Notes: generated by a model not told the origin, from the sequence alone. Shown: positions 22,070 through 34,672, counted from the first letter of the stretch. The stretch is 64,000 nucleotides of DNA from Miscanthus floridulus (GCF_019320115.1 NC_089586.1:3868804-3932803); one strand, 5' to 3'. Translations and numbers: made by a program.

Positions 22070-22851
22070 TGATGAGGACATCACTCCTTTGGATGTACCA
22101 GCTGATCCTCCAACTGTCATGCAAGGTCCAATGACCCAGGCTCGAATGCGTCAACTCAATTTACAGGTGAGCTCGTTCTTAAGCGATCCTTTTCATACTT
22201 TTGAGAATAGACTACTACCTAATGATGTTATCTTGCTTAGGAACATTGGAGAGGGGCAAGAGGGACTACGAGGACGTGGAGGAGGAGATGATGACCAGCA
22301 AGGACGTCCAACATAAGCCGGAGGCCCAGTCCAACACGAATTCGAGTCTGTCTCGGCCTCCAGGACCAGTCTGCCTTAAACTGGTCGCCCAGGACGCATC
22401 CGGACTCCGTTTTTGATGATCCACATATGGATGGAAAGCTAATTTGATAAGGAAGTCAATCCAAGTGGTTTCACGTCAAAAGCTATTTGAAATCAATGGA
22501 AATCATCGAAATAAGTCAGTGTCTAGAATCTGCCAGGGTGCTACGACACCGTCTTTTATTCCGTTGGACCATGTATCGAGTTTGGGCCCATTAGGGGCGC
22601 GTCCAGGGGTCTTGCATGACCCTAGAGTCTTCATAAACAGCCGTCGGCCCTCCATTAGGGTTTGGGTTTTGCTTAGATTATTCTGTCAAGAAATAGTTTC
22701 GTCGTTCATCGGTTTGTAAGACCCCAACTCGTGAGATTAATCTTTCATCTGCAATTTGGTTGCGTTCTTTCTTGTTCTTGCTTGTGTTCTTCATTGCGCA
22801 GGCGGGGATTAGCCTTCTTGGTGAGGTCAACCTAGTCCGTGACTTGGTTGA
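22070..22851 (+). repeat. Gypsy 5' LTR, first part
   Basis: First 782 bp of the 5' LTR, aligned to 39296-40077. It stops at the GTTGA duplication of the nested Tekay-like element. The remaining 131 bp are at 34673-34803. Confidence 0.92.
22847..22851. repeat. Tekay-like element target-site duplication GTTGA, left copy
   Basis: GTTGA before TGTAACACC, repeated at 34668-34672. Removing the insert and one copy restores CTTGGTTGATAACCAG as in the intact LTR at 40069-40084. Confidence 0.93.
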
Positions 22852-25800
22852 TGTAACACCTCTGGTGTTACGAGTTTACTTAGCACCTCGATCTAGGCTT
22901 AAGAGAAATTATCAACACGAGTTCCTTGGATTTTAAATTTTAAACTCACATGCAATGATAAAACAAACCTTACATGAGTCACTTTTGCGGTTAAGAAAAA
23001 CTAAACGAACATTGTAGGTGAGTTCATGTTAGGTGAAAACATGCTAATGAGATCCTAATCGGAAACATATAATAAGTTGTCTTACTTGTTTGGCTTTGGT
23101 CGATGTTTTAAAAATCGTGTTGGTCACTGTTCCGGTCGCTTGGCCCTGGGGCCCGGTATCAATGGCGATGGATGCCCCTGCCTCGCTTGTCCCCGCTAGC
23201 CAACGTCGGAGGGACTGCTCGGGTTGACCACTCCATTTCTATGTGCATCGCGCCAAGCCCTGCCTGCCTCCGTTGTCGGATACATGGCCACTGTTTCTTT
23301 GCCGCAGTCCACGTTCTGCCAAGGCCGAGCCGTCTCATCGCCATCGCCACCACGGTTTCACGCTGGGCAAGTCCTGGCATTCCACGCCCTGCCCTCGTGC
23401 ACTTGTCTGCCTCTGTCCCCTTCTTTTTCTTTACCGCGAAGCACCTCCCCGCTGCCTCGCCAGCCTCCGCGCTCGGCTGCCTCGCGCAAGCAACCGCACG
23501 CCCTTCCTCTCCTTCCCTCTCCGCCTCCCCGAGCCACTCGGCCGCTGAACCCCGTGCCGAGCCCGCTCGGTACCTCGCATCCGTGCCCCACCGTCGCCTC
23601 CGCGCGCGAGCAGGCCTGCCGCCGTGGGTGCTGCGAGCCAAGCTCGGCCGCTCCCTCTGCTCTCTGCCGCGCCTGCTGCCCGTGGCCGGTGCTGCGTCCC
23701 CTGTCCTCGCCATGCCACCGAGCGCCGCCGAGGCCACGCTCTGCACCCCGGTCCACGCTGCCCTCCCCGCGCGACAGCCTATGCCCCCGCAGTCACCTCT
23801 CCTTCTTCCTTCCGTGCTGGTCCGGCTACCTCTCGGCAAGACCGTGCTCGATCTGTACCGAAGCGCCGCCATGGCCAGCCAGCATCGCAGAGCGACGCCG
23901 CCTCGGCCCGCGCCTCTCTCCTTGGGCGCGCGCGAGCATGCCACACCACCCTGTTGACATCCCCACCGTGTCTGCGCCGCTTCCTCCGCGCAGCCCCGCT
24001 GTGCCCGAGCCCGTCGTGGCCGCGCCACCGCCGGGCCGACGCGCCGCGTCAGTGCGCCCGCGTTCCCGTCCTCGCCGTGGCTGTTCCGTGGTCGCCAGAG
24101 CTTCCAGCGCCGGTGCTCTCCCTCTGTTGGCTTTGCCAAGCCCTCGGCGTGCCCGGCCGGACCGCAGCGTTGGACCACGGCGGCCATGGCGGCGCCGCTG
24201 TCCATGCGCGCGAGCTTCCGTGCCCACGTGCCCGTGCCGCCCTGCCAGCCGGCCATCCGTGCGCTGTGCCCGCGCACCTCCTTGCTCCACTTCTGGCTCG
24301 CCCTCTCCGCAGCACCCGCCGAGAGCCACGCTGTGCCGGTGGTCGGATTTTGGGACGGCCGCGTCCGTCCCGGCGCTCCTCTGCTCCCTGCGTTTCGCTT
24401 CTGGATTTTGGAAGGAAGGTGAGGAAGGGGTATGAATCCAAGACAAAAAGTTATACGGGGTTATTATTGCGAAATACCTCACTCATTTGAATAGTACTTT
24501 GGACCTAAGTTTGAATAGAGAAAAGCGTAAGGGTCATTTCAAAATTTTGCCGTCGCCACCATGCCCTAACCGTGTGGGCCGGCTCGCTGGGCCGGCCTGC
24601 CGTTGACTACATGCCGCTGGGCCGGCTTGGTCCTCCTGTGCTAGGCCAGCCTGCCGTAGCGCCGGGCCGGTTCACTGGGCAGCAGCCTGCCTCTCGCTGG
24701 GCCGGCCTGCTGCTGACCTTGCGCCTGGGCCACGCGCACCCTGCCCTGCCTGGGCCACTCGCGCCCGCGTGGGCCGCCAGCGCTGGCGCAGTTCGCTGGG
24801 CCGGTTGATGGCCCTGGCCTTTGATTTCTCAAACAAGTAGCTAATTTAGTTCGGGGATAAAAATTGTAAAATCAATATACAATTGTGTAGTTATCCAAAA
24901 ATTATGAAACCAGTTTTGGTTGAGTCTCTAAAATCAGGATCTACCTATTAGTGTAATTCGTTCACATAGTTTGATGATATTTTTTTTTGGAGCTATATAA
25001 TTAACTTAAGGTACCTAATATTGTAAAATATAAACTTGTAGGGATTTTCGTGATAAATTGATAATGTTGCTGAATCTGAAATTTGTACAGTAGGCTCCTA
25101 GCAATATTAGGTGTTCGCTGTAAGTTTTGTAACTCTAGAATAATTAGTTTGCTAAATAGATAATGATGTCCTATTGCGAATAAGGATTAAATTGATGGAA
25201 TCGAATAAAGAAACATCGTTGGCTTATATAACTAAAATAGTTGTTAGAAAATAGCATCTTATCCGACAACGTGTACATGTAGCCTAAGTATGGTCGTCGT
25301 TAGAACTAGCCCGTTAGCTCGAGAGGCGTACGTCGTATTTTACGAGTCACGATTGCAGTTGATTAATTACATCTTTGCATTTCATCGCATGCATATCATA
25401 TAGGTACGATGATGGATCAACGGATCGATCGAAGGATGATTGGGAATCCGAAGATGGTGTAATGGTATTCTCTCCAGGAGGTGATGCAATGGGCTTTCTA
25501 TCCAGATGATCTGAAGATGCAGATACTAACTTTTAATATATCTTATCCAGGCAAGCCCCGGTGCATAACCCCTACTTTCTGCAGTTTAAATTATATTTGT
25601 GCATTAAGTTTCAAGGAGTTGAATGAAACCACTTGCATATATATCTTTATCCTATGAGTCTTACTAGTATGACAGGATCGTGTAGATTGCTATGCTACAG
25701 GACTCCGGTAGAAGTCGAGTGATTGCCTGTCACTCGCGAGAGATAGGAAATATATTATTGGATTACTATCACTTGGAAAATATGAAAATGGTGACCGGAC

Positions 25801-27057
25801 AGGGATATGGTTTGGGTATTGGTGGGTGTAAGAAGTTGTGTCGCCGTGGAGGCGGGTCATGGCTTGGTTACACCGTTTCTCCCTGTCTGGTCGATTAAGG
25901 ACCGATCGTGCATATGACTCTAGGCAGGTCACAGACTTATTATCCCGAGCACATACTTGTGTATGGGCGCTTGGAAAGCTTGTTGCTCTCTTGTCGCGGA
26001 TCTAGCTCTTTCCGGACCGACTGTTAGGGTTTTATTTTGGTGGAGGAGGTCCTTGCACCGCACTGAGTCCGGGACTCAGAGGCGGGGGCTTGGAGTCCCA
26101 GTTTGGACGGGGACCTGGACACCCAGGACAGGAGAGTGATGGGTTGGTCCTGCTTGTGCCTGGGGTACAAGCGGGGCGTGTGTTTTCGGGGTACCCAGCT
26201 GGGGGCATTGATTCGCGAATCGCCGGGAAATCCGGTACGGCTTGTCTACGGTTTAGCATCGTAGTAAGAACTGAAAGATGAAAGATGGAAGATGGACAAA
26301 GGAAATCTGATTGCTTACCACTTGCTTGAAAGTAGCACAGGTGCTTACATAGAATGGTTAGTTAATGAACCAATGCGGCTATTAATAAAAATCAAATATA
26401 AGGACGCACGCTTAATAATGCTTTCTGCAAATGCAACCCACAAACCTGATAGCCTTGCATATCCTTGTAGTCTTTTCTTTTCTCCTATCGGGTAAGTCTT
26501 GCTGAGTACAATTGAGTACTCAGGGTTTTACTTCCCCTGCTGCAGGTGACAGGTGGACGCTTGAGCTGACCTTTGTGTGTGGATTCCTCCTGGTGGGCTC
26601 AGAGAGGATTTCCTTTACGCTGCGATCGTAGTTGTTATTTATAACTCTCGCCAAATGCTTTTATAAATGGAAGTTTAATAATCTGTTGTCGTAGTTATAT
26701 GTCGATACTTCATCATGTCATTAATAGAGGTTTATTTCCGCTGTAACTCTGTTCACATGCTTCTATTCCGCTGTTCAATTAAATTGTTGGTAACTCTGAT
26801 AATATGATTTCATTCCGCTGTTATATTAATAAATATTATACTCTGCTGTTGTATTAAAAGTGATGTAAGAAATGGTTACGAATGATGTAAGCTTTATTCT
26901 CTCATTTGTGATTCTGGTGGTAAAAATGTGGATTTTCGGGTTCTCCCCTGGGGTGTGTCCGACGGAATCGAGTAATCTAGTGTTCTCCCCTGAGTGCTTA
27001 GTGTCTAATGGAAGACAAGCACTCCTGTGAGGCATTAGATTAGGCGGTTCTGCCACA
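22852..27057 (+). repeat. 5' LTR of the Tekay-like element
   Basis: 4206 bp. It starts with a perfect small hairpin, GTAACACC-TCT-GGTGTTAC, at 22853-22871. 23150-24420 is very GC-rich and supports long open frames on both strands (up to about 400 codons) with no domain and low-complexity Pro/Ala/Arg content. 24560-24800 repeats GGGCCGGC words. The remainder is AT-rich. It matches 30460-34667 almost base for base. Confidence 0.95.
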
Positions 27058-27059
27058 GG

Positions 27060-27071
27060 TGGTATCAGAGC
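27060..27071 (+). other. Primer binding site of the Tekay-like element
   Basis: TGGTATCAGAGC two bases after the 5' LTR, the exact complement of the initiator tRNA-Met 3' end. Confidence 0.93.
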
Positions 27072-27714
27072 ATAAATGAGGAAATAAAGCTTCGAGAACC
27101 TTTTCTAAACTAAAATTTGGCAACCCATTGTTGCAAAAAGTTAGGACGTTTATATGCGAAGTTATATAAGTAGCCCTATTACTATGGTTATGTATCCAGG
27201 ATAGATGGCACTTTGCTGACTTAGGTAGACTTAATCAAGTTTCTGCAGGTACACTGACTCGAGCATAGTCCGATAGTATCGGCTAGTTATAGGGAGAGAA
27301 CGATGTGCCAAAATTCTGAGAACGGTTGCCCTATATGTGGCAACAGTGAAAGGACGTATAGGACGTGCATTCATGCATATCTTGCCTATGCATTGTAGTA
27401 CTCGTATTACTTGCAGATACGCCATCCATAGGTGTCACGCGTGTCGTATTGTGCGCGAATGACTCGTTCCTATTCTAGAGTAGGTCTGCACTATGGCTTC
27501 GTGTTTCGCGTTCGCCCGTGGTTCGCGCCGGTCGTGACCCACGTCTCCCCATACCCCTTTCTGCGCTCTTGTCGGACCCTTACCCTGCAGCCGTTCTAGT
27601 CAGTAATGACATCGCACGTCGCTCGCCTCGAACTCGTGGAATTTGGTTGATCCGCCGTAGTGATATCGCGCGGGAACCCTGGTGAACCGCGCTAGGACCA
27701 CTGAACGCTCCGCC

Positions 27715-27725
27715 TTTATAAGTAG
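27715..27725 (+). promoter_or_regulatory. Candidate TATA box upstream of the internal ORF
   Basis: TTTATAAGTAG, about 105 bp before the ATG at 27830, in otherwise GC-rich DNA. It could be a private promoter for the ORF, separate from the LTR. Inferred from sequence only. Confidence 0.4.
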
Positions 27726-27829
27726 AGCCTGGCTTAGCCATTGGTACCACCACTCAGAGCACTTTAGCTCGCTTAGCTTCTCCTTTGAGCCAGCTTTTCG
27801 CTCAGCCTTCCTTGCAACCACCGCCAGAG

Positions 27830-28669
27830 ATGGCAGGAGCCTGGGTTAGCACCTACTGCCTGAATGTTGAGGGGTTTCCCAAAATCCTGCATGCCACCCT
27901 GCAAAAGCTCGGAGTCAATGATCACCCCGAGTATGAGGGCCGTGAGTATGAGGAGCATGGCACCGAGCGGTGTGAGGTTACCGTCTACGTCGGGAAGAGT
28001 GAAGAGTTCCCTAACCTCACCGAAGCCTGGAGTGTGACCGCAACCGGGTTTAGCTTCATCGACACCTACCAAGTTGTGGCCCGCAAAGCCTTACGGTACC
28101 TCTGCCAGATCTATGAGGAGCCCATTGCCCGTACCCCCATGCGGTTCTTTCCACCTTTGGATAGGAACCGGCGGGCATGGAGGGCTCGCATGGAGGCTTT
28201 GCAAGGGCGGGATGTGCAAGAGGACAGTCCCACCGTGGTGCACTTGACCACGTACCTGCTCGCTCTGGATGAGCAGTACGACCGTCAAGCCTTGGAGCTG
28301 AGGGCGTGCCTTCGGCGCGCCGAGGAAGCCGAGGTCTTCAACCGGATGCTCCAGGTGCAGCTCGCCGAAGCGCATGCCAGCGCTGCAGCTGCCGAGAGCC
28401 GAGAGGCTACCATGGAGGAATCTCTAAAGGAGGCTGAAGATCGGCATGTCCATCAGCTGGGTGAGGCCTATCTGTTCACTAGGGCCAGGCGGAGGTCGCT
28501 GGTTGATGGAAGGCAGGATGCCCCGATCTTGGAAGGGATCCCTCTCCACCCGCCAGAGAGAAGAAGAACCGGTGATGCAGAACCGCCAGCACCTCCACCG
28601 TCGGAAGTGTTAGAAGTAGAGCCCTTGATTCCTCTCACTCAGCCATTGCCACAAGAAGATGTAGAGTAG
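27830..28669 (+). CDS. Intact 279-residue protein of unknown function carried by the Tekay-like element
   Basis: I do not recognise a named domain. The ATG at 27830 (MAGAWVSTYC) is the first in frame; the frame also lacks stops for a little way upstream. Residues 1-100 look globular, with mixed beta-type stretches (CEVTVYVG, WSVTATG) and a helix (TYQVVARKALRYLC). Residues about 145-212 are rich in Ala, Glu, Leu and Arg and should form a coiled coil. Residues 240-279 are Pro-rich and acidic. No zinc knuckle, DSG, YXDD or DDE motif is present, so it is not gag-pol. I recall that non-autonomous LTR elements of grasses often carry similar single-ORF proteins, which suggests a gene captured long ago and kept. 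No stop or frameshift, in line with the element's youth. Confidence 0.8.
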   Translation: MAGAWVSTYCLNVEGFPKILHATLQKLGVNDHPEYEGREYEEHGTERCEVTVYVGKSEEFPNLTEAWSVTATGFSFIDTYQVVARKALRYLCQIYEEPIARTPMRFFPPLDRNRRAWRARMEALQGRDVQEDSPTVVHLTTYLLALDEQYDRQALELRACLRRAEEAEVFNRMLQVQLAEAHASAAAAESREATMEESLKEAEDRHVHQLGEAYLFTRARRRSLVDGRQDAPILEGIPLHPPERRRTGDAEPPAPPPSEVLEVEPLIPLTQPLPQEDVE

Positions 28670-30445
28670 TTGCCTTGGGATGCTGTACCCGTAGTAGTAG
28701 TGCTTGTTATCGCTGTCCCCCCGTATGGTACTCTTGCCATTGTTGTCGTCCGTAGTTGTTGAGATCGTTCGACCGTAGGTGAATGCTATGCTGTGAATGT
28801 GAGACGGAATGCCTGTACGTTGTACCCATGTAAGGCCGTTGGAACATACATTTTTAATCATTCGCTGTGTTTATTGCGTTCATCTACCTTAAGTTCATTA
28901 GGTGTGCTTAAGAGTTTCACGGGTGATATCAAGTGGGTTACAAGAGAAGTTGCCATTCAGATGCCAAGCAGATCAGCCGTGATTGGATGTTATTGGACAT
29001 TGTATCAACTAATTGTGGATGTCCCAACAGAACACTTAAATCTTTTTAAAACAAATCCGTCATTGGATTTGAATTCCTTGTCCCTTGTTGTGGAGGGAAA
29101 CTTTTGTTGTTTGAATTTTCCCTTGCGATACCCCTTACTCTGTGGTCTATGACCCCACCGCCTTCATGGCATGTAAGTTGGTAATAGTTGCCTGGTTAAA
29201 AGCTTATGGTGCCGCGACGAAACCGAGGGCTCCGTGTGGAACAGCTGCCACATGTGACGCTGCTCGGCACGCGCTGGTATCGATGTTGTTAACCAAGTAC
29301 CTTTACCAAGTTACACCGCCGTACTGTTTTGTTTTAAAGTTTTCTCCTTGAAAATGTTCGGGTGTTCAAACGGGAAAATCCATAATGGGGATGCAAAAGT
29401 GTCTTTCAAGGTAAAAAGGAGATGGCTTGGAGAAAGGAAGTATGACATGATCTGGGTTTATAGAAAAGACGGATGTGGTCAAGGGAGGTCAGCAGTGGAT
29501 AGTCGGGAGTAGTTGCAAAAGTCAGAGTGGACGTTTTGTCCCAAGCCCTATGCTTAGTTGACCGTGCTACGCATGCCGGGTTATTTCGCTGCGTGCCCTA
29601 CGAACGCCGTCGATGTCGGGTCCATTATCATCCCGTTTTCGCGTGACCGTGGCATCGTGCAGTGCACACCGTCTTGGTGCACTGTGCGTTGCACCTTTTC
29701 CAGCATCCGGTCGGCTCCCGACTCTCGCGCCTCGTCCCCATACCAGACCCCCCCCCATTTCCCTTCTTTTCCTTCTTCTTTTGGTGACACGACCGCCCGC
29801 ACGCCTGCCTCGTCGAGCGGACCCCCCCTCTACTCTCCTTTATTTCCCCCTCCGCCGCTCGCGCAGGAAGCACGCCATGTTTCCGACCTTATCTCCACAG
29901 CATGCACCGTCTGTGTATCCCATCCCCGCCGCATCTGTTTCCGGTGTGTTGCTCCCCATCTCCATTCTCCACTATAAATTAGGGCCTTGGTCCTTGCTCT
30001 TCTTCTTCATCCCCATTTCCCCCATATTCGGAGCATAGCTACGAGATCCAGTCGACGTTGTGAAGCTAGGTTCGCCTGTCTGAGGCGATGGTGTGATCTG
30101 AGAATAAGAAGGGATCCAGTTCGTCGAAGAAGTTCAAGTTCCCTTGGTTAGTTGGCCTTAGGGTTCACAATGTTTTACTTCTCAGTCGACTGTTTCTGGA
30201 TTTGTTGGTGCTACGCCATGTTTTGGATAATCATTATCTTGTTGTTTCTCCATTGTCCTCGTCTATCCCGACTTTGGGAGTAGGTCTTGGGTGTATCAAG
30301 TTGCTCTTAACCATGTATCCCAAGATCTCCGTGTGGCTTAGTATTCGAAGTCGTGTAATCTTTCGTGTAGTCCCTGATCTACGGAATGTAATCGCGTTTC
30401 CTCTTTTCTACTTCCAGTTTCGAATCTCGGGACGAGATTCTTTTT
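28670..30445 (+). other. Internal non-coding region of the Tekay-like element
   Basis: I see no protein domain here. A second TATA-like CTATAAATT occurs at 29972-29980, downstream of a C-rich stretch (29690-29870), giving the look of a promoter followed by a leader. The region ends with CGGGACGAGATTC at 30429-30441, typical of the sequence before the polypurine tract in Del/Tekay elements. Confidence 0.6.
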
Positions 30446-30454
30446 AAGGGGGGG
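30446..30454 (+). other. Polypurine tract of the Tekay-like element
   Basis: AAGGGGGGG five bases before the 3' LTR. Confidence 0.85.
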
Positions 30455-30459
30455 TTGGT

Positions 30460-33400
30460 TGTAACACCTCTGGTGTTACGAGTTTACTTAGCACCTCGAT
30501 CTAGGCTTAAGAGAAATTATCAACACGAGTTCCTTGGATTTTAAATTTTAAACTCACATGCAATGATAAAACAAACCTTACATGAGTCACTTTTGCGGTT
30601 AAGAAAAACTAAACGAACATTGTAGGTGAGTTCATGTTAGGTGAAAACATGCTAATGAGATCCTAATCGGAAACATATAATAAGTTGTCTTACTTGTTTG
30701 GCTTTGGTCGATGTTTTAAAAATCGTGTTGGTCACTGTTCCGGTCGCTTGGCCCTGGGGCCCGGTATCAATGGCGATGGATGCCCCTGCCTCGCTTGTCC
30801 CCGCTAGCCAACGTCGGAGGGACTGCTCGGGTTGACCACTCCATTTCTATGTGCATCGCGCCAAGCCCTGCCTGCCTCCGTTGTCGGATACATGGCCACT
30901 GTTTCTTTGCCGCAGTCCACGTTCTGCCAAGGCCGAGCCGTCTCATCGCCATCGCCACCACGGTTTCACGCTGGGCAAGTCCTGGCATTCCACGCCCTGC
31001 CCTCGTGCACTTGTCTGCCTCTGTCCCCTTCTTTTTCTTTACCGCGAAGCACCTCCCCGCTGCCTCACCAGCCTCCACGCTCGGCTGCCTCGCGCAAGCA
31101 ACCGCACGCCCTTCCTCTCCTTCCCTCTCCGCCTCCCCGAGCCACTCGGCCGCTGAACCCCGTGCCGAGCCCGCTCGGTACCTCGCATCCGTGCCCCACC
31201 GTCGCCTCCGCGCGCGAGCAGGCCTGCCGCCGTGGGTGCTGCGAGCCAAGCTCGGCCGCTCCCTCTGCTCTCTGCCGCGCCTGCTGCCCGTGGCCGGTGC
31301 TACGTCCCCTGTCCTCGCCATGCCACCGAGCGCCGCCGAGGCCACGCTCTGCACCCCGGTCCACGCTGCCCTCCCCGCGCGACAGCCTACGCCCCCGCAG
31401 TCACCTCTCCTTCTTCCTTCCGTGCTGGTCCGGCTACCTCTCGGCAAGACCGTGCTCGATCTGTACCGAAGCGCCGCCATGGCCAGCCAGCATCGCAGAG
31501 CGACGCCGCCTCGGCCCGCGCCTCTCTCCTTGGGCGCGCGCGAGCATGCCACACCACCCTGTTGACATCCCCACCGTGTCTGCGCCGCTTCCTCCGTGCA
31601 GCCCCGCTGTGCCCGAGCCCGTCGTGGCCGCGCCACCGCCGGGCCGACGCGCCGCGTCAGTGCGCCCGCGTTCCCGTCCTCGCCGTGGCTGTTCCGTGGT
31701 CGCCAGAGCTTCCAGCGCCGGTGCTCTCCCTCTGTTGGCTTTGCCAAGCCCTCGGCGTGCCCGGCCGGACCGCAGCGTTGGACCACGGCGGCCATGGCGG
31801 CGCCGCTGTCCATGCGCGCGAGCTTCCGTGCCCACGTGCCCGTGCCGCCCTGCCAGCCGGCCGTCCGTGCGCTGTGCCCGCGCACCTCCTTGCTCCACTT
31901 CTGGCTCGCCCTCTCCGCAGCACCCACCGAGAGCCACGCTGTGCCGGTGGTCGGATTTTGGGACGGCCGCGTCCGTCCCGGCGCTCCTCTGCTCCCTGCG
32001 TTTCGCTTCTGGATTTTGGAAGGAAGGTGAGGAAGGGGTATGAATCCAAGACAAAAAGTTATACGGGGTTATTATTGCGAAATACCTCACTCATTTGAAT
32101 AGTACTTTGGACCTAAGTTTGAATAGAGAAAAGCGTAGGGGTCATTTCGAAATTTTGCCGTCGCCACCATGCCCTAACCGTGTGGGCCGGCTCGCTGGGC
32201 CGGCCTGCCGTTGACTACGTGCCGCTGGGCCGGCTTGGTCCTCCTGTGCTAGGCCAGCCTGCCGTAGCGCCGGGCCGGTTCACTGGGCAGCAGCCTGCCT
32301 CTCGCTGGGCCGGCCTGCTGCTGACCTTGCGCCTGGGCCACGCGCACCCTGCCCTGCCTGGGCCACTCGCGCCCGCGTGGGCCGCCAGCGCTGGCGCAGT
32401 TCGCTGGGCCGGTTGATGGCCCTGGCCTTTGATTTCTCAAACAAGTAGCTAATTTAGTTCGGGGATAAAAATTGTAAAATCAATATACAATTGTGTAGTT
32501 ATCCAAAAATTATGAAATCAGTTTTGGTTGAGTCTCTAAAATTAGGATCTACCTATTAGTGTAATTCGTTCACATAGTTTGATGATATATTTTTTTTTGG
32601 AGCTATATAATTAACTTAAGGTACCTAATATTGTAAAATATAAACTTGTAGGGATTTTCGTGATAAATTGATAATGTTGCTGAATCTGAAATTTGTACAG
32701 TAGGCTCCTAGCAATATTAGGTGTTCGCTGTAAGTTTTGTAACTCTAGAATAATTAGTTTGCTAAATAGATAATGATGTCCTATTGCGAATAAGGATTAA
32801 ATTGATGGAATCGAATAAAGAAACATCGTTGGCTTATATAACTAAAATAGTTGTTAGAAAATAGCGTCTTATCCGACAACGTGTACATGTAGCCTAAGTA
32901 TGGTCGTCGTTAGAACTAGCCCGTTAGCTCGAGAGGCGTACGTCGTATTTTACGAGTCACGATTGCAGTTGATTAATTACATCTTTGCATTTCATCGCAT
33001 GCATATCATATAGGTACGATGATGGATCAACGGATCGATCGAAGGATGATTGGGAATCCGAAGATGGTGTAATGGTATTCTCTCCAGGAGGTGATGCAAT
33101 GGGCTTTCTATCCAGATGATCTGAAGATGCAGATACTAACTTTTAATATATCTTATCCAGGCAAGCCCCGGTGCATAACCCCTACTTTCTGCAGTTTAAA
33201 TTATATTTGTGCATTAAGTTTCAAGGAGTTGAATGAAACCACTTGCATATATATCTTTATCCTATGAGTCTTACTAGTATGACAGGATCGTGTAGATTGC
33301 TATGCTACAGGACTCCGGTAGAAGTCGAGTGATTGCCTGTCACTCGCGAGAGATAGGAAATATATTATTGGATTACTATCACTTGGAAAATATGAAAATG

Positions 33401-34667
33401 GTGACCGGGCAGGGATATGGTTTGGGTATTGGTGGGTGTAAGAAGTTGTGTCGCCGCGGAGGCGGGTCATGGCTTGGTTACACCGTTTCTCCCTGTCTGG
33501 TCGATTAAGGACCGATCGTGCATATGACTCTAGGCAGGTCACAGACTTATTATCCCGAGCACATACTTGTGTATGGGCGCTTGGAAAGCTTGTTGCTCTC
33601 TTGTCGCGGATCTGGCTCTTTCCGGACCGACTGTTAGGGTTTTATTTTGGTGGAGGAGGTCCTTGCACCGCACTGAGTCCGGGACTCAGAGGCGGGGGCT
33701 TGGAGTCCCAGTTTGGACGGGGACCTGGACACCCGGGACAGGAGAGTGATGGGTTGGTCCTGCTTGTGCCTGGGGTACAAGCGGGGCGTGTGTTTTCGGG
33801 GTACCCAGCTGGGGGCATTGATTCGCGAATCGCCGGGAAATCCGGTACGGCTTGTCTACGGTTTAGCATCGTAGTAAGAACTGAAAGATGAAAGATGGAA
33901 GATGGACAAAGGAAATCTGATTGCTTACCACTTGCTTGAAAGTAGCACAGGTGCTTACATAGAATGGTTAGTTAATGAACCAATGCGGCTATTAATAAAA
34001 ATCAAATATAAGGACGCACGCTTAATAATGCTTTCTGCAAATGCAACCCACAAACCTGATAGCCTTGCATATCCTTGTAGTCTTTTCTTTTCTCCTATCG
34101 GGTAAGTCTTGCTGAGTACAATTGAGTACTCAGGGTTTTACTTCCCCTGCTGCAGGTGACAGGTGGACGCTTGAGCTGACCTTTGTGTGTGGATTCCTCC
34201 TGGTGGGCTCAGAGAGGATTTCCTTTACGCTGCGATCGTAGTTGTTATTTATAACTCTCGCCAAATGCTTTTATAAATGGAAGTTTAATAATCTGTTGTC
34301 GTAGTTATATGTCGATACTTCATCATGTCATTAATAGAGGTTTATTTCCGCTGTAACTCTGTTCACATGCTTCTATTCCGCTGTTCAATTAAATTGTTGG
34401 TAACTCTGATAATATGATTTCATTCCGCTGTTATATTAATAAATATTATACTCTGCTGTTGTATTAAAAGTGATGTAAGAAATGGTTACGAATGATGTAA
34501 GCTTTATTCTCTCATTTGTGATTCTGGTGGTAAAAATGTGGATTTTCGGGTTCTCCCCTGGGGTGTGTCCGACGGAATCGAGTAATCTAGTGTTCTCCCC
34601 TGAGTGCTTAGTGTCTAATGGAAGACAAGCACTCCTGTGAGGCATTAGATTAGGCGGTTCTGCCACA
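30460..34667 (+). repeat. 3' LTR of the Tekay-like element
   Basis: 4208 bp, nearly identical to 22852-27057; the 2-bp difference is an extra AT in the T-run near 32588. Differences I noted (for example within 31069-31080, at 31302, 31389, 31597, 31863 and 31926) are C/T or G/A changes, as expected from deamination of methylated cytosine. Confidence 0.95.
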
Positions 34668-34672
34668 GTTGA
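34668..34672. repeat. Tekay-like element target-site duplication GTTGA, right copy
   Basis: GTTGA directly after TGCCACA, matching 22847-22851. Confidence 0.93.

Larger units (their letters stand above)
22852..34667 (+). mobile_element. Young non-autonomous Tekay/Del-like LTR element with a foreign ORF
   Basis: 11.8 kb, TSD GTTGA, two LTRs of 4206 and 4208 bp that begin TGTAACACC and end TGCCACA. The internal 3.4 kb has a primer binding site, a polypurine tract and one intact ORF, but no gag, protease, reverse transcriptase or integrase. Long TGTAACACC LTRs and the CGGGACGAGATTC...AAGGGGGGG sequence before the 3' LTR are features of Tekay/Del chromoviruses, so it would need proteins from a relative. 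The LTRs differ by about 17 substitutions that I can spot, all transitions, plus one 2-bp indel. It is the youngest insert in the window. Confidence 0.93.

Noticed and set aside
22201..22416. Frames in the Gypsy 5' LTR as separate small genes
   Set aside because: They are the 5' LTR copy of the pol tail that is read through in the 3' LTR at 39296-39605.
23172..24435. Long open frames (261-403 codons) on both strands in the 5' LTR, repeated at 30780-32043
   Set aside because: They overlap in several frames at once, are rich in Pro, Ala, Arg and Ser, have no domain, and lie in a GC-rich part of an LTR. High GC removes stop codons, so these are chance frames.
28091..28375. Antisense frame across the 279-codon ORF
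   Set aside because: Shadow of the plus-strand coding sequence, with no start context or domain.
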